Part shown: in pieces, positions 49,788 through 62,300 of the stretch
How the letters are laid out: each line of letters starts with the position of its first letter
Position numbering within the stretch: the stretch's first letter is position 1
Assembly (NCBI GenBank): GCA_029532625.1
Contig: JARFXM010000006.1
Coordinates: 1,426,001 to 1,490,000 of the forward strand
Reading direction: 5' to 3'
Length of the DNA: 64,000 nt
Source of the DNA: Lomentospora prolificans
Lineage: Eukaryota; Ascomycota; Sordariomycetes; Microascales; Microascaceae
Translations under genes and position numbers: made by a program
The notes under the pieces: generated by a model
Databases searched by the model: none
Seen by the model: only the letters and a program-made list of their open reading frames with translations
Told to the model about the DNA's origin: nothing

Positions 49788-52377
49788 ATGTGGAAACCTG
49801 CCTGGAAGCCCTCGGAGTTTGATTTCCGTGATGCTAAAGCGACTCCGGCCCGAGTTATTACTGCGACGGATCGAGTATGTAACATTTATGCCGTGTTTGA
49901 TTTCGCCGAGCCCCCAAAGCTAGCCTTGCGCGTTGCCTCAGTATTAATCCATCTTCTAGTTCGGAAAGGGGTCTGATGAAGTTATCAAAGATTATGAGCT
50001 CCCCTATACTGTTGTGCCCACTGCTATGATAGATGAGTGGTCGGACGACGAGGCTATTGCAGGATCGGACGTCGAGAACGAAGGGTATGAGCTACCGACG
50101 GATCTAGAGGGACACTCCTCCAACACCAGGTCCCAACAAGCCCCTCCATTGAGCCGGCCGTTCGTGCCCCGTCTTCAAAACTGGCGCATGAATCTCACAG
50201 CACTCTCGCAAGTATACTCTCTCTATTTCGCCGCATACGGCAATAGGATTTGGGTATATCGCCTCTCTGGTCCTTTGGCCGAGGGCCTCGACGGACGGCC
50301 ATCTTTGGTTTTGAGCCCGCCACGCTCGGTCTACGCCGATCGAATTGGTGGTCATCTTGACGAAGTACACAATGATCATGCAAACCATCTCATTACCGGA
50401 TTCCTCGGTGATGTCGAGCTGGTGGTTATTGCCTGCGATAACGGGGACGTTACTGCGTACCACACACGAGAAATAGCGCATTACCTTGCACACGCGGGCC
50501 TAGGGACAGAGTCCCGTGTCCACCGTCCATCGCCGTTCTTTCAAGAGAATGTAGGTGCCTCAGCCTGGGGCCTCGCTCTCCACGCGAAGACACGCTTGCT
50601 GGCAGTGAGCTCCAACAAGCATGAGGTGACCGTCTTTGCATTCGCTCTGAATCGCTTGACGCCCAGCTTTAGTAGCCTTGGGAGGCCGCGAATGACCGCT
50701 GCAGAAACGGCCGTACTCTTCAGGAAGCGTAATTGGAGAATATTGCTTTTCCTTGGACCATCCGGTAACAATATTCCAAGCATTGACTTTGTCAATAACG
50801 CATCCGGGCATGCCGAAAAGATATGCGCAGTTGACATATCCGAGCAGTTCTGGCTGCTAGACATATGGCATCCGTGCACCGCTCCAACTCTCCTTCGCCC
50901 TCGGGACTTTCATTGGAGTCGTAATAAAGAGTACGTATTCGTGAGGCATCGCCTGAGCTAGGTCTAGGTTGTTTCCCTCGCCTTTTCATCGTGCTAACCC
51001 TTTTGCAGCTACTGGGGCGTCCTCGCTTTGCCCGACAGCAGTTTCCTAAATGTCGGGACACAGGATACGCGCCAGACCTTGGGGGCAGAGTTACGCAACT
51101 GGGAGGTTGCCTTGGGACTAGACGAGCCTGGTAGGCCCGTCGGGAAACCTCCACTATATTGGGTGGACGTGACGCAGTCTATGAACCGAATCTTCACGAA
51201 CCCGGCATTCAACCCGGGAAAAGAACCCATCCAGGGTGAATATACCATTACCAGTAGGGGCGCTGGCGTTGGCTTATTACCTCCTTCACATCTAGACTTC
51301 TACAATTTTGCCTTGCCTGATGGTGGAGGTGACGGCAATTCATCTGTTGCCGGGAACGGTGGAGAGGGCGAAGAAGGCGAAGAGGAGGGAGAAGAGCAAA
51401 CGGCGGGCATGGATACTAGCGGGGAGTCTGATGATGACTCTGATTCGGTCGAAATTCTTGACGACTCTCATCCCCTACTTCATACTCCCATCCAGCCGCC
51501 GCATTATAAACACAACCACTATCATACTTCCCATTCCCAGCTGGACCTGAAGAGCGCGTTCGACCCGGAAGCTGTAGATTTATCGGCGATGATGGATCCT
51601 CCCGACATGCCCACCCAGTCAGCCTACGCCTCCTATCAGCGTTTGCAGCTAATTCCTTTCCCGCATCTCCCTGAAGATGCACGGTTACCACGCTGTAGCC
51701 AGGGTACAGTTTCTCGCATGCGTATGATTTATAAACCACACGTGGGGAAAACGTTCAAGGAGCCGCATTCATACCTCGAGAAGGTTCACTGGCTGAGGCG
51801 GAGGAAGGAAGTTAATCTGCAACAGACGAAGCAAAACCAACCTGCAATTGCCGCACTTGCAGACAATATCAGTTTTCTCGTCGCCGGACGTTCCGATATC
51901 CGTCTCATGTCTACAAATACTGAGTACATCGACCTTTTCTGCGAAGATCCCTCTCGAGGTCCACGCCTAACCGGTGCCTACGCTCATCTCTACCGAGTCA
52001 ACATGCTGTTGCACGTGCCTGAGTTGAATCTTGTTGTGGCAGGAAATCAAGCCGGCCGCGTACTACTCATCAGCCTTGTCAAATGCGCTTATGCGCGTTC
52101 TTGTGTCACAGGCGACCGTAGCTTCCGCATTGATATGCTGCTACCGACCTGGCACGAGGAATCGGAGCGAAAGCTCCGCCCCAATGTCCCCCTTTTCGGG
52201 ATTGCTATCGCTCCCGTTCCGGAAGTGAACGATGATGGCTTAAGGCTAAGATCAGTGCGCCGGAAATCAAGGACTCCCGACGATCGGCAGTACAAATTGA
52301 TTCTGCACTACCGGGATCATACGATCCTGACGTACCTTATCAGCCGGCTGTCACCGGACACCCTCCGCGTGATTTAG
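49788..52377 (+). CDS. CRT10: Crt10-like regulator of ribonucleotide reductase genes
   Basis: An 808-residue protein resembling the fungal CRT10 family. In yeast, Crt10 lowers expression of ribonucleotide reductase genes and its loss gives hydroxyurea resistance. Exons: 49788-49874, 49960-50930 and 51009-52377, phases consistent. The family-like region begins near residue 85 (FVPRLQNWRMNLTALSQVY). It has repeated short beta-strand-like units (IWVYRL, VELVVIACDNGDV, LLAVSSNKHEV), suggesting a beta-propeller-like fold. A low-complexity Gly/Glu/Asp/Ser tract lies around residues 465-515, probably a disordered insertion. The start is the first ATG of exon 1, 160 bp after a TATA-like element; exon 1 codes for only 29 residues. 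The gene ends 726 bp from the end of the RAD53 gene. The family assignment rests on pattern recognition, not on a search. Confidence 0.8.
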
Positions 52378-53103
52378 GACAGCATCCTTCTTTTATCTTC
52401 TGTTCCCTCATCTTCTCATTCTGGGGTTCCTCTTGTTCCATCTTCCTTCCGTTATGTTGACTTTATACTTATACCAAACATAGGGCTGGTGTTCAGGGTT
52501 TCGGTTGTCCAAGAGGTCTGGTAGACTAGGTCCGAAATGGGACTGGGGGCGCAAGCAACTTCAGCACTTTTGATACACCCAGAATCGAGCTTTCAGTAGC
52601 AACGAGTTTAACATTGATGATTGAAATGAAATGGTAGTCAAACAGTAGAACGCTTGGCAAACGGGCCTTCTCCTATAACCCCGTCTAGTGGATTTACGTC
52701 TCTATCGCTGTCTCTTGGCTATATCTGGGCTTGTCTAGCGCTACCAGTCTTCAGTATAGAGGCAAGGACCTCTCGAGAAACCCGTTTGCCACCTCCTTGT
52801 GGCCCTTTCGTCTATTCTCGTCCAGTGTGATGGCTTGAGAAAAACAACAACCTGCTGTAACATCTATGTTATTTAAAATGTTCCTTGGAGACATAGGAAA
52901 CATGAGCCCGAAAACACGCCAAAGCTCCCAACATCCGTGGACCAAGCCTTAAATACAAACAAATCAAGTTCATCATGCGCCAGAAGCCGAGGAAAGTAAT
53001 CAATTGCAGGTTTTGAAAGCAGACACCGCGGCGGTTGGTGTAATGGGGTCAACTGCTGCAAAGATTGCGGTCGCGGGAACACTGGTGGGTCAAAGCCACT
53101 ACT
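52378..53103. other. Convergent 3' intergenic region
   Basis: A 726-bp gap between the Crt10-like and Rad53 3' ends. No gene was recognised. Confidence 0.6.
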
Positions 53104-56100
53104 TCACACGTCATTTGTTCTCAGTCGCCCGCTCGGGGTTCCCGGCGCGCCAGCTGGCGAACTCTTCCTAGAAGCAATTTTGGCGGCGGCGACGAAGCGC
53201 ACAGCCTCTCGCCTCTTCTCCTCGAAATCAGCGCTTCTAGCGCGCTCCCATTCTACATACTTCTCCCTGAGGGCATGGTCGCGGACGGCGATGTCCATCT
53301 GCTGGCGGTATATGTTGTCTGCACGCGAGCGTCTCTCTGCTTTGAGGCAGATGTCGTCAAGGTGGCGGGCAAGCCCTGCGTGGACCGGGCGGGGCGGGTC
53401 GTCGGACTGGGGCCTATCAGCCTCGGAACCGCCCCAGAAGCATCGGAAAGTTATTTTCGTCTTATCTGCATCGAGACTGCCCCAGACAATGATCTCGTCG
53501 CCGTTGTAGAGGCGCATCCAGTGATGGGCGGGCGAAGAGGGCTTCTTAGAATCGTGGGAGAGCAGATGTTCGTTGTTGATCCAGATGCCGTTGGTAGCTT
53601 TTGTGCAAATATAAAAAGCGAACGACCGCTCATCTTGCTGCGGGCGAAGCCAGGGGTGTGGGTGTCGGTCTCGAGCGGCGTCAAACCCTTCCTTGAAAAG
53701 AAGAATCTTGAAAGCGTACTTGGGAACTCGCACTTCGGTCTTGGGCTCGTACATGTGCGTGTTTTCTGGCCCTCTCCCCCAAGACAGCATGGAGTCAGCA
53801 ATTGGCAGGGATACGTCGGTGACAGCGGAATCCGGCGCGGATTCTAGCAAACCAATAACGCGGTTTCGATTTGGGTCTCCTTGGACGGGCACAATAATGC
53901 CCTCAGTTGGGAGAGTGTCGGGGATAGAATCAAATTCATCTCCAAAATCGAGCACGTTTGGAGGAGCGGTTGACGGAATGTCAGCGACGTCCCTCAGCTT
54001 GCGCGAGTCGCGTCTAAGAAGGGTCCGAGGCTTCGTCTGCTGCGGAGGGTCATTTTCCTTGGACTCCTCAATTGCACTCCAATCCGTTGGTGGGAAGTGT
54101 TTCATAGCTAACGCCCATAGGGGAGAGCCTGGTTCGAACTTTTGTCCCTTGTCATGCGCTGCCTGCCGGAAGACGTCCAACTGAAGTTGTGTCATTTCAG
54201 GATAATCAACATGGTGAGTGCTTGCATCTTTGCGGTCCCAGTAGATCGTCTTGTGAACAGGCCTATCTATTTGGCGTCCAGATTCAAGTCGTTGGATGGG
54301 AGGGATGCAGGCGAGCAGCTTGTATTCCTCGATAAGCTCTTCAGAAAGTCCCTCGATATTGACTTCAGACTTCAGTCTCTTGATCGTCGGTTTGTCTCGC
54401 TCTTGTGCCTGTTCAAACTCGTCGCTCGTATCGTGACTAGGCTTTCGTTTACTCGTTGTCAGGTCCGTAGGGTGCATGAGTCGAAAAGACTCGCCTCGGG
54501 GGGCAACCATGCTAAGCCCGCCGATCGCCGATTCAGTGCGACCTAGGCTCTGCGACTGGACATCATGTACTAAGCTTTGAAGTTGGTCGGCGGACTGATT
54601 GTGCGGCCCGATAGATGGCTGTGCGCGCTGCTTCTGTTGTGATCGCCTGTTTGGCGTGAAGTGATCCGAGTCATCAAAGCTGTCTTGGCCTTCGGAATCA
54701 AGGATAATGGTTTCGCCGGCGCTGTCGGTTATGGTTGCGCGCAGGTTCAATCGATGCGATGGGATGACTCCTGAGCTTCCGATAGCAGATACATTGACCT
54801 CGCCAAAGAGACGAGGAGGTGGCTTCATATCTTGCGTGAAGTTTTCTTTTTCAGATTCCTCGTCGTCCATGAAATCATCGCCGACAATGTCGGAGATTAC
54901 TGCACGAGGAGCTCGACGCGTCCGGGACCTCTCTTCTAGACTTAGTTGAGATGCGTCCGCCTGAAGTTCATCGTCCGTTATCTCATCGAAAGATTCGGCG
55001 TACCCTGCGCGAAAGGGAATGCGCGGGCCCCCAAGCCACGGGTGGCTACGCAATTCCTGGACCGTAGCTCGGATTTCGGGCCGTTTCTGGAGCATCAACC
55101 GTAGAAAGTCGATGCCTTCCCGTGATAGCCCTACCTTTTCGAGGGGCTTAACATTGAGTTCGGTAGTCATGATCTGGTGGAGTAGCTCCGAGTAGCTAAT
55201 GCCCGACTTCACGGGATACGGCGGTTTGCCCGTGAGTGCGAAGAAGAGCACGCCGCCAAGTGACCAGACATCTACGGCGTGTCCGTATCTCTGGCCCACG
55301 GGACGGCGCGCTTTATTTCGTGGATTCCTGTTGCCCATATGATCGTACTCGGTGAACTCAGTGTACACCTCCGGCGCACAATAGAGTAGAGTGCCGCAGA
55401 ATGTCCTTAAAAAAGTTTGCTCGCTGTCTACCATTTTGGAGAGGCCAAAATCAGTCAACTTGACCTCGAAGGGGTCGATGGAGCTGACTAGAATATTGTC
55501 GGGTTTCACGTCTCGATGGGTGATGTTGTTTTCGTGGAGGTACTCGAAAGCGTCGAGAAGCTGTTCGGCCATGGCCTTGACTGTGATTTCCGGCAGAGGG
55601 CCGTGGGCATTGATAAACTTGCCCAAGTCGCCCCCGGCGATAAATTCCATAATGATAATCAGAAGTCGATTATCCCAGTCGAAATGTTCTATATATTGCA
55701 CGATGTTGGACTACATCGAGATGCGTCAGTTAGTGCAAACTAAAGAGCGGTCAATAGGAGGCGAGGGAGACACACATGTTTTATCCTTTGCATTATCTTC
55801 ATCTCGTTTTCTACTTTCTGGTCCAGAATACCATTCTTCATAAAGTTTCTTGTGTCGAGCTCCTTCGCAGCATAAGGGCTTCCGTCAATCTTGGAGGTGA
55901 CCTGGTAGACAACGGCAAAGGCGCCCTTCCCAATCACCCCGACCCTGTTGTACTTGTCCGCGCCATCCCAGTCTCGCGGGAGCACGGCGTGATTAAGGGC
56001 ACCGTTTGAGGGCGGAGTGGCGGACTTGACCATCTGTTCAGGGAGGGGTATGCGCCTAGGTCCCTGGGCGGGAGGGGGGAAAAGGTTTGGCGGACCGCTG

Positions 56101-56977
56101 GGTCCAGGCGTTACCGTCGTGCCGGCGCTCTTACGGGCACCGGCCAGACGGGCGAAATACTCGTTCAAACGCTCCCTATAGGCGGTATCGTAGGCACCAT
56201 CGCGGCGTGGCACCCGAACCATGAACTCAAGATCCATATTCTCCTCATGCATGAGGATCTTTATCCTCGAGCCGGAGCTGAGCATACGCTTAGTTTCGGA
56301 GGGGTTGTTTGACTTGGATTTAAGAAGCTTGGTATCCACGATTGTGCCATTGGTTGACTGGTCCTCGAGCATGACAACGCCGTACTCGTTGATGAATATG
56401 CGGAAATGGATATTGCTCAGCCTCCTGTAGGGGTCATTCGTAAAGCAGAGGTCGCAGCGGGCGGCATTTCGCCCGAATGTGAAGCCCATGAGGGGGTCCT
56501 TGATGCTGGCTGATAGCTTCAGCACGACAACATGACTCCCTTGACCCGGCGGGCCCATCTGGAAGCGGCTAGCTTCATCTTCGTGGTAGAGGTCACCATC
56601 AACTCCGTCGACGTCGGCCCTTCCGAATATATGGGGGGAGTTCTCGAGAGCAATGCGACGTATTTCTCGGCGGGCATGGGGAGAATGAGGGTGCAGGACG
56701 CAAACAATATCGGAGATGTCGTCGTCGGAGAAGCCAGAGTTCTGTTTGCCTATGCGTCTCGGGTCGAGGACGTTCTGGGTCGCTATTCCGGAGCAGAGCC
56801 ACCAGGACAGAAGCGGTCAGTACCAAAGGCATCCATCGATACACACCATGCGCACGGGGAGAGACGGAGCGGGGAGTGACGGCAAACGCAGCGAATGCGC
56901 AGTCTGCCAAGGTCTAATGGGCGAAAAGGAGGTTTTGGAGGCTAACCTTGAGTAGGCTGATCATCGTCCCCATCCAT
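53104..56977 (-). CDS. RAD53: Checkpoint kinase Rad53/Chk2 (FHA-kinase-FHA)
   Basis: DNA-damage and replication checkpoint Ser/Thr kinase, 1214 residues. Exons (minus): 56947-56977, 55776-56782 and 53104-55710; phases agree. The N-terminus MDGDDDQPTQATQ gives TQ sites for Mec1/Tel1-type kinases. The first FHA domain (about 95-205) holds FGRN, NIHFRIF and STNGT. The kinase domain (about 288-575) has the glycine loop GVIGKGAFAVVYQV, K317, HRDVKPDN (D413), DFG (D433) and CAPE (about 458-461), plus an inserted loop after APE. A second, more divergent FHA-like domain lies near 985-1100 (NGIWIN, YNGDEIIVWG). FHA-kinase-FHA order is the Rad53 arrangement; PRD-4/Chk2-type kinases have one FHA. The 31-nt first exon is supported by the exact join GCG-ACC-CAG at 56782. 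It converges on the Crt10-like gene. Confidence 0.94.
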
Positions 56978-57421
56978 TGGCGCTGGAGTGAAGCGGATTG
57001 CTGGAAAAGAAGAGGATCGTGAATTTTTTGCCGCCTAGGTGCGACTCTAGGTAACCACTACAACCAGGTAGGGCGGAGGCAGCAGCCGCGATATCTCCAC
57101 TTTGTGAATTTGATAGGAGGTATAAAAAGTAGGGAGAGGGGACAACAGAGAAAGGAACGAAAAGTAAAGAGAGGAGGCTACTAGCGAAACTTGGGGTGGA
57201 TCACGGAAGCGAATAAGATTTGGCTGAGAAATTCAGTTGGGGATTATTCGATGGAGCCGGAACGCCTGGCAAGTTATTTATTCTACTTTGAAAGTTGCCT
57301 TTTGGTGATAGCAAAGCCGCGCTGGAGGGTGGGTAAGAGCAGGGGTTGATGTTATGATGTTAATGTTGTTCAAGAGGTTCCCCAGGCACACACACCGTGT
57401 GGACGCGAAAACCCGGGTTGA

Positions 57422-57445
57422 AGAGAGAGAGAAAGAGAGAGAGAG
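57422..57445. repeat. GA-rich microsatellite
   Basis: Near-perfect (GA)n with one AAA interruption in the RAD53 upstream region. Confidence 0.85.
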
Positions 57446-58218
57446 CATCAAGCACGCTATTCGTGTATATTGGTGTAAATGTAAAAGTAATATGCGCCTT
57501 CCTAGCTTAAGGAATGAATGCGGAAGGAGTAGCAGGAGTATTAAGAATTTGATGGGATGGGAAGTACTTGTAGACACTAGAGCGAGGGTGGGGTGCAGAA
57601 GGTTGAAGGGCAGAAAGAGAGACTTAAAAAATTAAAATAAAAAGACTGTGGAAGAAGGAGGTCGAACGAATTTGCTGAATCTGGTAGAGGCGACAACTTG
57701 GAGGGCCCTGGGCGCTGAACCATTTGACTGTAATCGTAATAGTGGCATCGCTCATGCAGGAATCAAACAGAGGGGAAGGTCGAAGAGGGGCGCGTTTCTG
57801 GCTTGGCCACTCACCATGGCAACGATTGGACAATAGTGTCTTTTTTTGCACCAGGGGATCCGGGTTCGAGAACGCGACTCTGTTGGCTGGCAAGAAAAAG
57901 CAACCTTGGCGGCAACTACTAGTACAATTGATGGTGTGATTTGGAGACACGCGGGGCCCTGATAAATTCACGCGACGCTGCACCGCAAGCGAAACTCGAG
58001 CGACTCGTCCAACTCCATCGACAGCTGGCATATCCGTCATTTCTTCGGTCAGGTGGCTCCGGTCATGGATCACCAAGAGATTTCCCCATCAGTGGGTTTC
58101 TAATTACTGACACTCGCCCCTCGTGGCCATTACTATAGTGGCCAACCCCGCTGATAGGATCATCCATTGATCATTGCCAGCCTGGCTCCTGTCTCAACAT
58201 TAATTACACTGGGCTCCC

Positions 58219-58263
58219 CTGGCTGGCGCTGGCTCTGGCTCTGGCTCGGCTCTGGCCTGGCCA
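58219..58263. repeat. CTGGCT-type hexamer repeat
   Basis: Imperfect tandem of CTGGCT units, with further CTGGCT copies near 58326. It is non-coding simple sequence. Confidence 0.75.
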
Positions 58264-59210
58264 GTAATAATATCCTTCAGCCCTGTGCTACTAGTATGTT
58301 GTAACCCAGCGTCCCGCCAGGCGCCTGGCTGGCTTTCAGCCCTCCAGCCCGTACCCCCCGTCCCCAGGGTCCTGGAAACAAGCAACTCCGCTAATTTCTC
58401 TGGTCCCTCTACCCCTCCCCCGGTGCGTGCCGTCATCATGGCAATTTTAATTATGTATTTTTTAATATTATTGCATCGAGCTGGACATATTATTTGTTCC
58501 GACCGCACAGGGCTTCGTTCCGATAATGTGCCCTGTCCTCGTGGCAAGCGGTTTCAGGCCAAAATTGGAAGCCGGAGCCTGCTGAGGCAGTCAATATCGC
58601 ATCACATGACCATGCGGATTGCACGTTCAAAGAAAAGACAAGCAACGGCCAAGGACGCGTCTGAATACAAGAGCCTAGAATTTCCTCAACAGGACATGGC
58701 TTATCCACTTGATTATCCCCTGACCGGTTTCGGACGTGTCAGAGAAATGGGCACGTTGATATGTAAATGCTCTGGCAAGTAATCCTGTTAGTATCTCATG
58801 AATTCATAAGACCCGTGGCAGCCCTATAAGGCAGGCCGCTTGGCTAGTCCATGGCTCTGTGTCGGTAGTCTGTAATGCGAGTTACAATCTCAAGAATAAC
58901 CCAAGGAAGAAGGTCTGGGACAGTAAAAACGAGGATAGAGGGCCAAGTAGCTGACTTGGCCAGAAAATTCCAATAATTGTATAAAGTCTTGTCTATACCC
59001 AAACATTCATTCAACTTCCCTCGGCTGGCAAATGTGTGACTGTTAAGCCTAAGTTTCCTCCTTCGCCCGACTTCTTGCCCCGCCCCCCCCAAAAAAACCC
59101 CCCATACGACTTATACTGACAACAATATCCTATCAGCATGCATAGATAGCCCGAAAACCAAACATTCGAAAACAAACAAGAGATTGTGCCTACGTGTAAG
59201 TGCAAGAAAA

Positions 59211-59234
59211 GAAGAAAGCAAAGAAGAAAGCAAA
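59211..59234. repeat. Tandem duplication, 2 x 12 bp
   Basis: GAAGAAAGCAAA occurs twice head to tail about 100 bp beyond the Caf120-like stop codon, in its probable 3' untranslated region. Confidence 0.85.
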
Positions 59235-59332
59235 GAGAGTTTTCCCTTCTAGAGTCTCGGAATGAGAAACGAACAAGAAAATACGTCGGCTGGCATAAGT
59301 GATTCATCAATATCCGTCTCCCCGTTAACTCC

Positions 59333-62300
59333 TTAAAATGCTTGTCCCTGGTGGATGTATCCGCGACCTCCTTGTGAAGGAGGAGCTCCGTTATAAACCC
59401 CTCCTGTAGGGCCCATCATCCTCGGATCTTGCGCTGGCGACTGGCGCCCAGTAGGGACTCTCGGGCCCGGCGGTCTTGCATAGCCACCCGCGCCCTGGGG
59501 TGGTGGCCCTCCCATCATCGGCGGGTTCATGTTGCCGGCACCGCCGCCGTACCCGTATGGCTGCTGAAACTGGGGTCCTTGTTGGAACTGTGGCTGCCAG
59601 CCTTGCTGAAGGGTCGGGCCGAAGCTCATGCCCTGGTACATTCCCTGTGGTGGTGGGACCCCCATGTTCTGTTGCTGGTGGTATCGCTGCTGTTGCTGCT
59701 GTTGTTGTCTTTGATTGATGGCATACTGCACGGCCTGGCTGTTCACACCATGCTTAATTTGTTGCTTCTCACGTTCTCGCGCTTCGATCGCACCAACTAG
59801 CCCCGTGCCATGTTGCGCTGGTTTGTTGCCGGCCATGTTAATCAGAGGTGATCCCGTGACACGAGCAACGTGTTCAAGCTCCCTAGCGGACAAGTTGGAC
59901 GATACCTCTCCCGCGCTCCCGTACCCTAGTGCTGTTCCCGCTCCTTGAGAGCTTGGGCGTTGGAGAAGGTCGGCCGAGCTGCTACGAGAATGTCTTGATG
60001 CCAGCGCATCACCTGAGATTGTCCGGGCCATCGATGGTGTCGGCGTTGTAGAGCGCCCAGACCCTGGAAGGTTCCCGGATGGTGTTCTGGCATGCGATAT
60101 GACCGGAGTGGCCGCAGCCACCGCTCGATGTTGCACGTACTCTTCCACGCTCATGCCCTGATCCCCCTTGCCTACAACAGCAGCACCGGGCTGCCAGACG
60201 ACTGACCTTCTAAGAGTATCGCTTGATTCTTGCCGACTATGGCTACGTTCTCCAGAGGGTGATTTCCTGTGGAGGGGTGCCATTGGTGGTCGTTGCTGAG
60301 ACAGTTGCTGGGACTGTGGGGTTGAGGCTGGAGGATTCTTGCGCTGCGCATCGTGAGGCACGGTCGGCCCGAAGTCAATATCAGGGATACTATAGTCGTC
60401 GCCCGCCCTCGTTGGCATCGGTGGAGCACCACCGCCACCGACAGTCTTCAGTACACCAGCTCGGGGTCGCTCGACGGACCTTGCTGTATCGTTCGATTTC
60501 CGTGTACTAGCATAGTCGGGTGTCATGGCAGAATCGCCATCGCTGTATTGGCTGCTTTTAGAACTATTCTGGCGCTGGGGGTTCCACATCGGCGGCGGTG
60601 GCCCTCGATTATGTATCGGCATATCGCCCGACGGCATGTGTGGTGTGTTATCGACACGAGTACCCGTATAAGCACTACTAGAAGCCGCGCTTCGAAAGCT
60701 GTCCTGACGTTGATAGATACCTTGTTCTAAACGCGGAGAATTCTTATCGGCAACGTCGTGCGAGCGTATCTGATCGAGGATAGCGGGATCAATCATATTT
60801 CCCCGGAAACTGTCGGAACTTGACGCGGATATTGGGGATGCCTCGGCTTGAACTGCTTCTATCCTGCCTGGGACAGGCTTTCTGTGAGAAGGCGGTGAAG
60901 TGTTGATCGGGGACATCATTTCGTTCTGAAGTGCCGATCGGCCCTGCACGGGGCCAGGGCGTCCGCCGTCCTTCAGTGGGGGTGTGCTGGGTCGGTAGCT
61001 ACCAGCGTAGGGACGCTGCATTGGCTGCTGGGGTAGAGGTCCGGGGGGGGGCCTAGAGTCAAGATCACCTCCGAAGCCGGGGTGACGAGGGGAACCTAGG
61101 TTTCCATCACGGGGCTCGGTGTTGCGACGGGGCTCCTGATGCGGGGGATTCATACGTGCGTGTGACTGGGCTCGGCTGAAGTCGGGGTTCGCACCAGGGG
61201 GGGACATTTGGGGAATCATAGCTTCACGAGATTGATTTTGGTTAGCAAAATCACCGACGGGGTTGATGTTAGGATGTACCAGTTGTCTAGGTTCGGCATT
61301 GGCCTCGCCGTTCCCTCGGTAGGGGCCGTCTTGATTGCCCTCGGGGGCAAAATCAAGACCACCAGCCTTGGCTAGCTGGGATAGAGTTGTATTTGACAGC
61401 CGGCTGTTAGCCCTTCGCATTTCGGGCGAGTGATACGCCTTTCCACCGGCAGGCCGCGCATTAGCTCCGTGATGCAGGACTGGCGGCCGCGAGACGGGCT
61501 CAGGCGTGTTCATTTGCCTCATGCCCTCAAGCTCCTGAAGCGGCGTGTTCCTCGCACCGTGATCGTCATCCGAGCTAGAGGTTGTATCCGGCGACGTTGC
61601 CGGTGGCGTGTAGTGGGTACCATCAACCCTTGATTTCTGGAGTACATGGCCTGTCGAATTGTTGTTAAAGGGCATGTTCATGACGGGCGCGGCCAAGGGA
61701 GGACCCGAACCGGGTTGAGGATCTGAAGAGTTACGGGCATGGCTGTACGCAGGTGCGGGCCTCTCAGTATCATAGGTCATGAGAGGACCGTTTGCTTGCT
61801 GCTGGTTCGGCGAGAACGAGCGAACGGAGCCCGAGTCATCCGTAAAACCAACGGCTCGAGGCCTTGGAGGCGAGTTACCGTTGGCACCCATGCCGAAGCT
61901 GAGCCGATTGCTCCTACGGCTACTGCTGCGCTGGTGCAACTTTTCGCTGTCGTCCCACTCGTTCATTCTTTGACCTGTCAGATCTTTTAGGCGCTTTCTC
62001 CACTCTCTCTCCGTCCAGGCTTTACTCCCATCCATGACTATCAGCTGAGACACGTCTAGAGTATCGAGATAACCGTATCGCCTATGCTTTGGCATCGCGA
62101 ACATGAGCGATCTCGGGTCGAGCGTGCTAGCCACCAGTCTTCCCGGCCGGCCGTATAAGCCAAAAGTATCCCATGTAGGGAATAGAAACCGCAGAAGCAT
62201 TTCAAAGCCGCTTACAGCCGGGTGAGTCTCTGGCATGACAAAGACAAAGCCTTCCGTGGAGGACGGAGGGTCAGAGTGGATAGTGATGTTACCCTCGATC

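Larger units (their letters stand above)
56978..59332. other. Intergenic region, 2.4 kb
   Basis: Holds the RAD53 promoter and the 3' side of the Caf120-like gene. It contains GA-rich and CTGGCT-rich simple repeats, a short AT-rich stretch near 58440-58490, and a 12-bp tandem at 59211-59234. The frame at 58285-58782 (165 codons) has no recognisable features. Confidence 0.55.
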
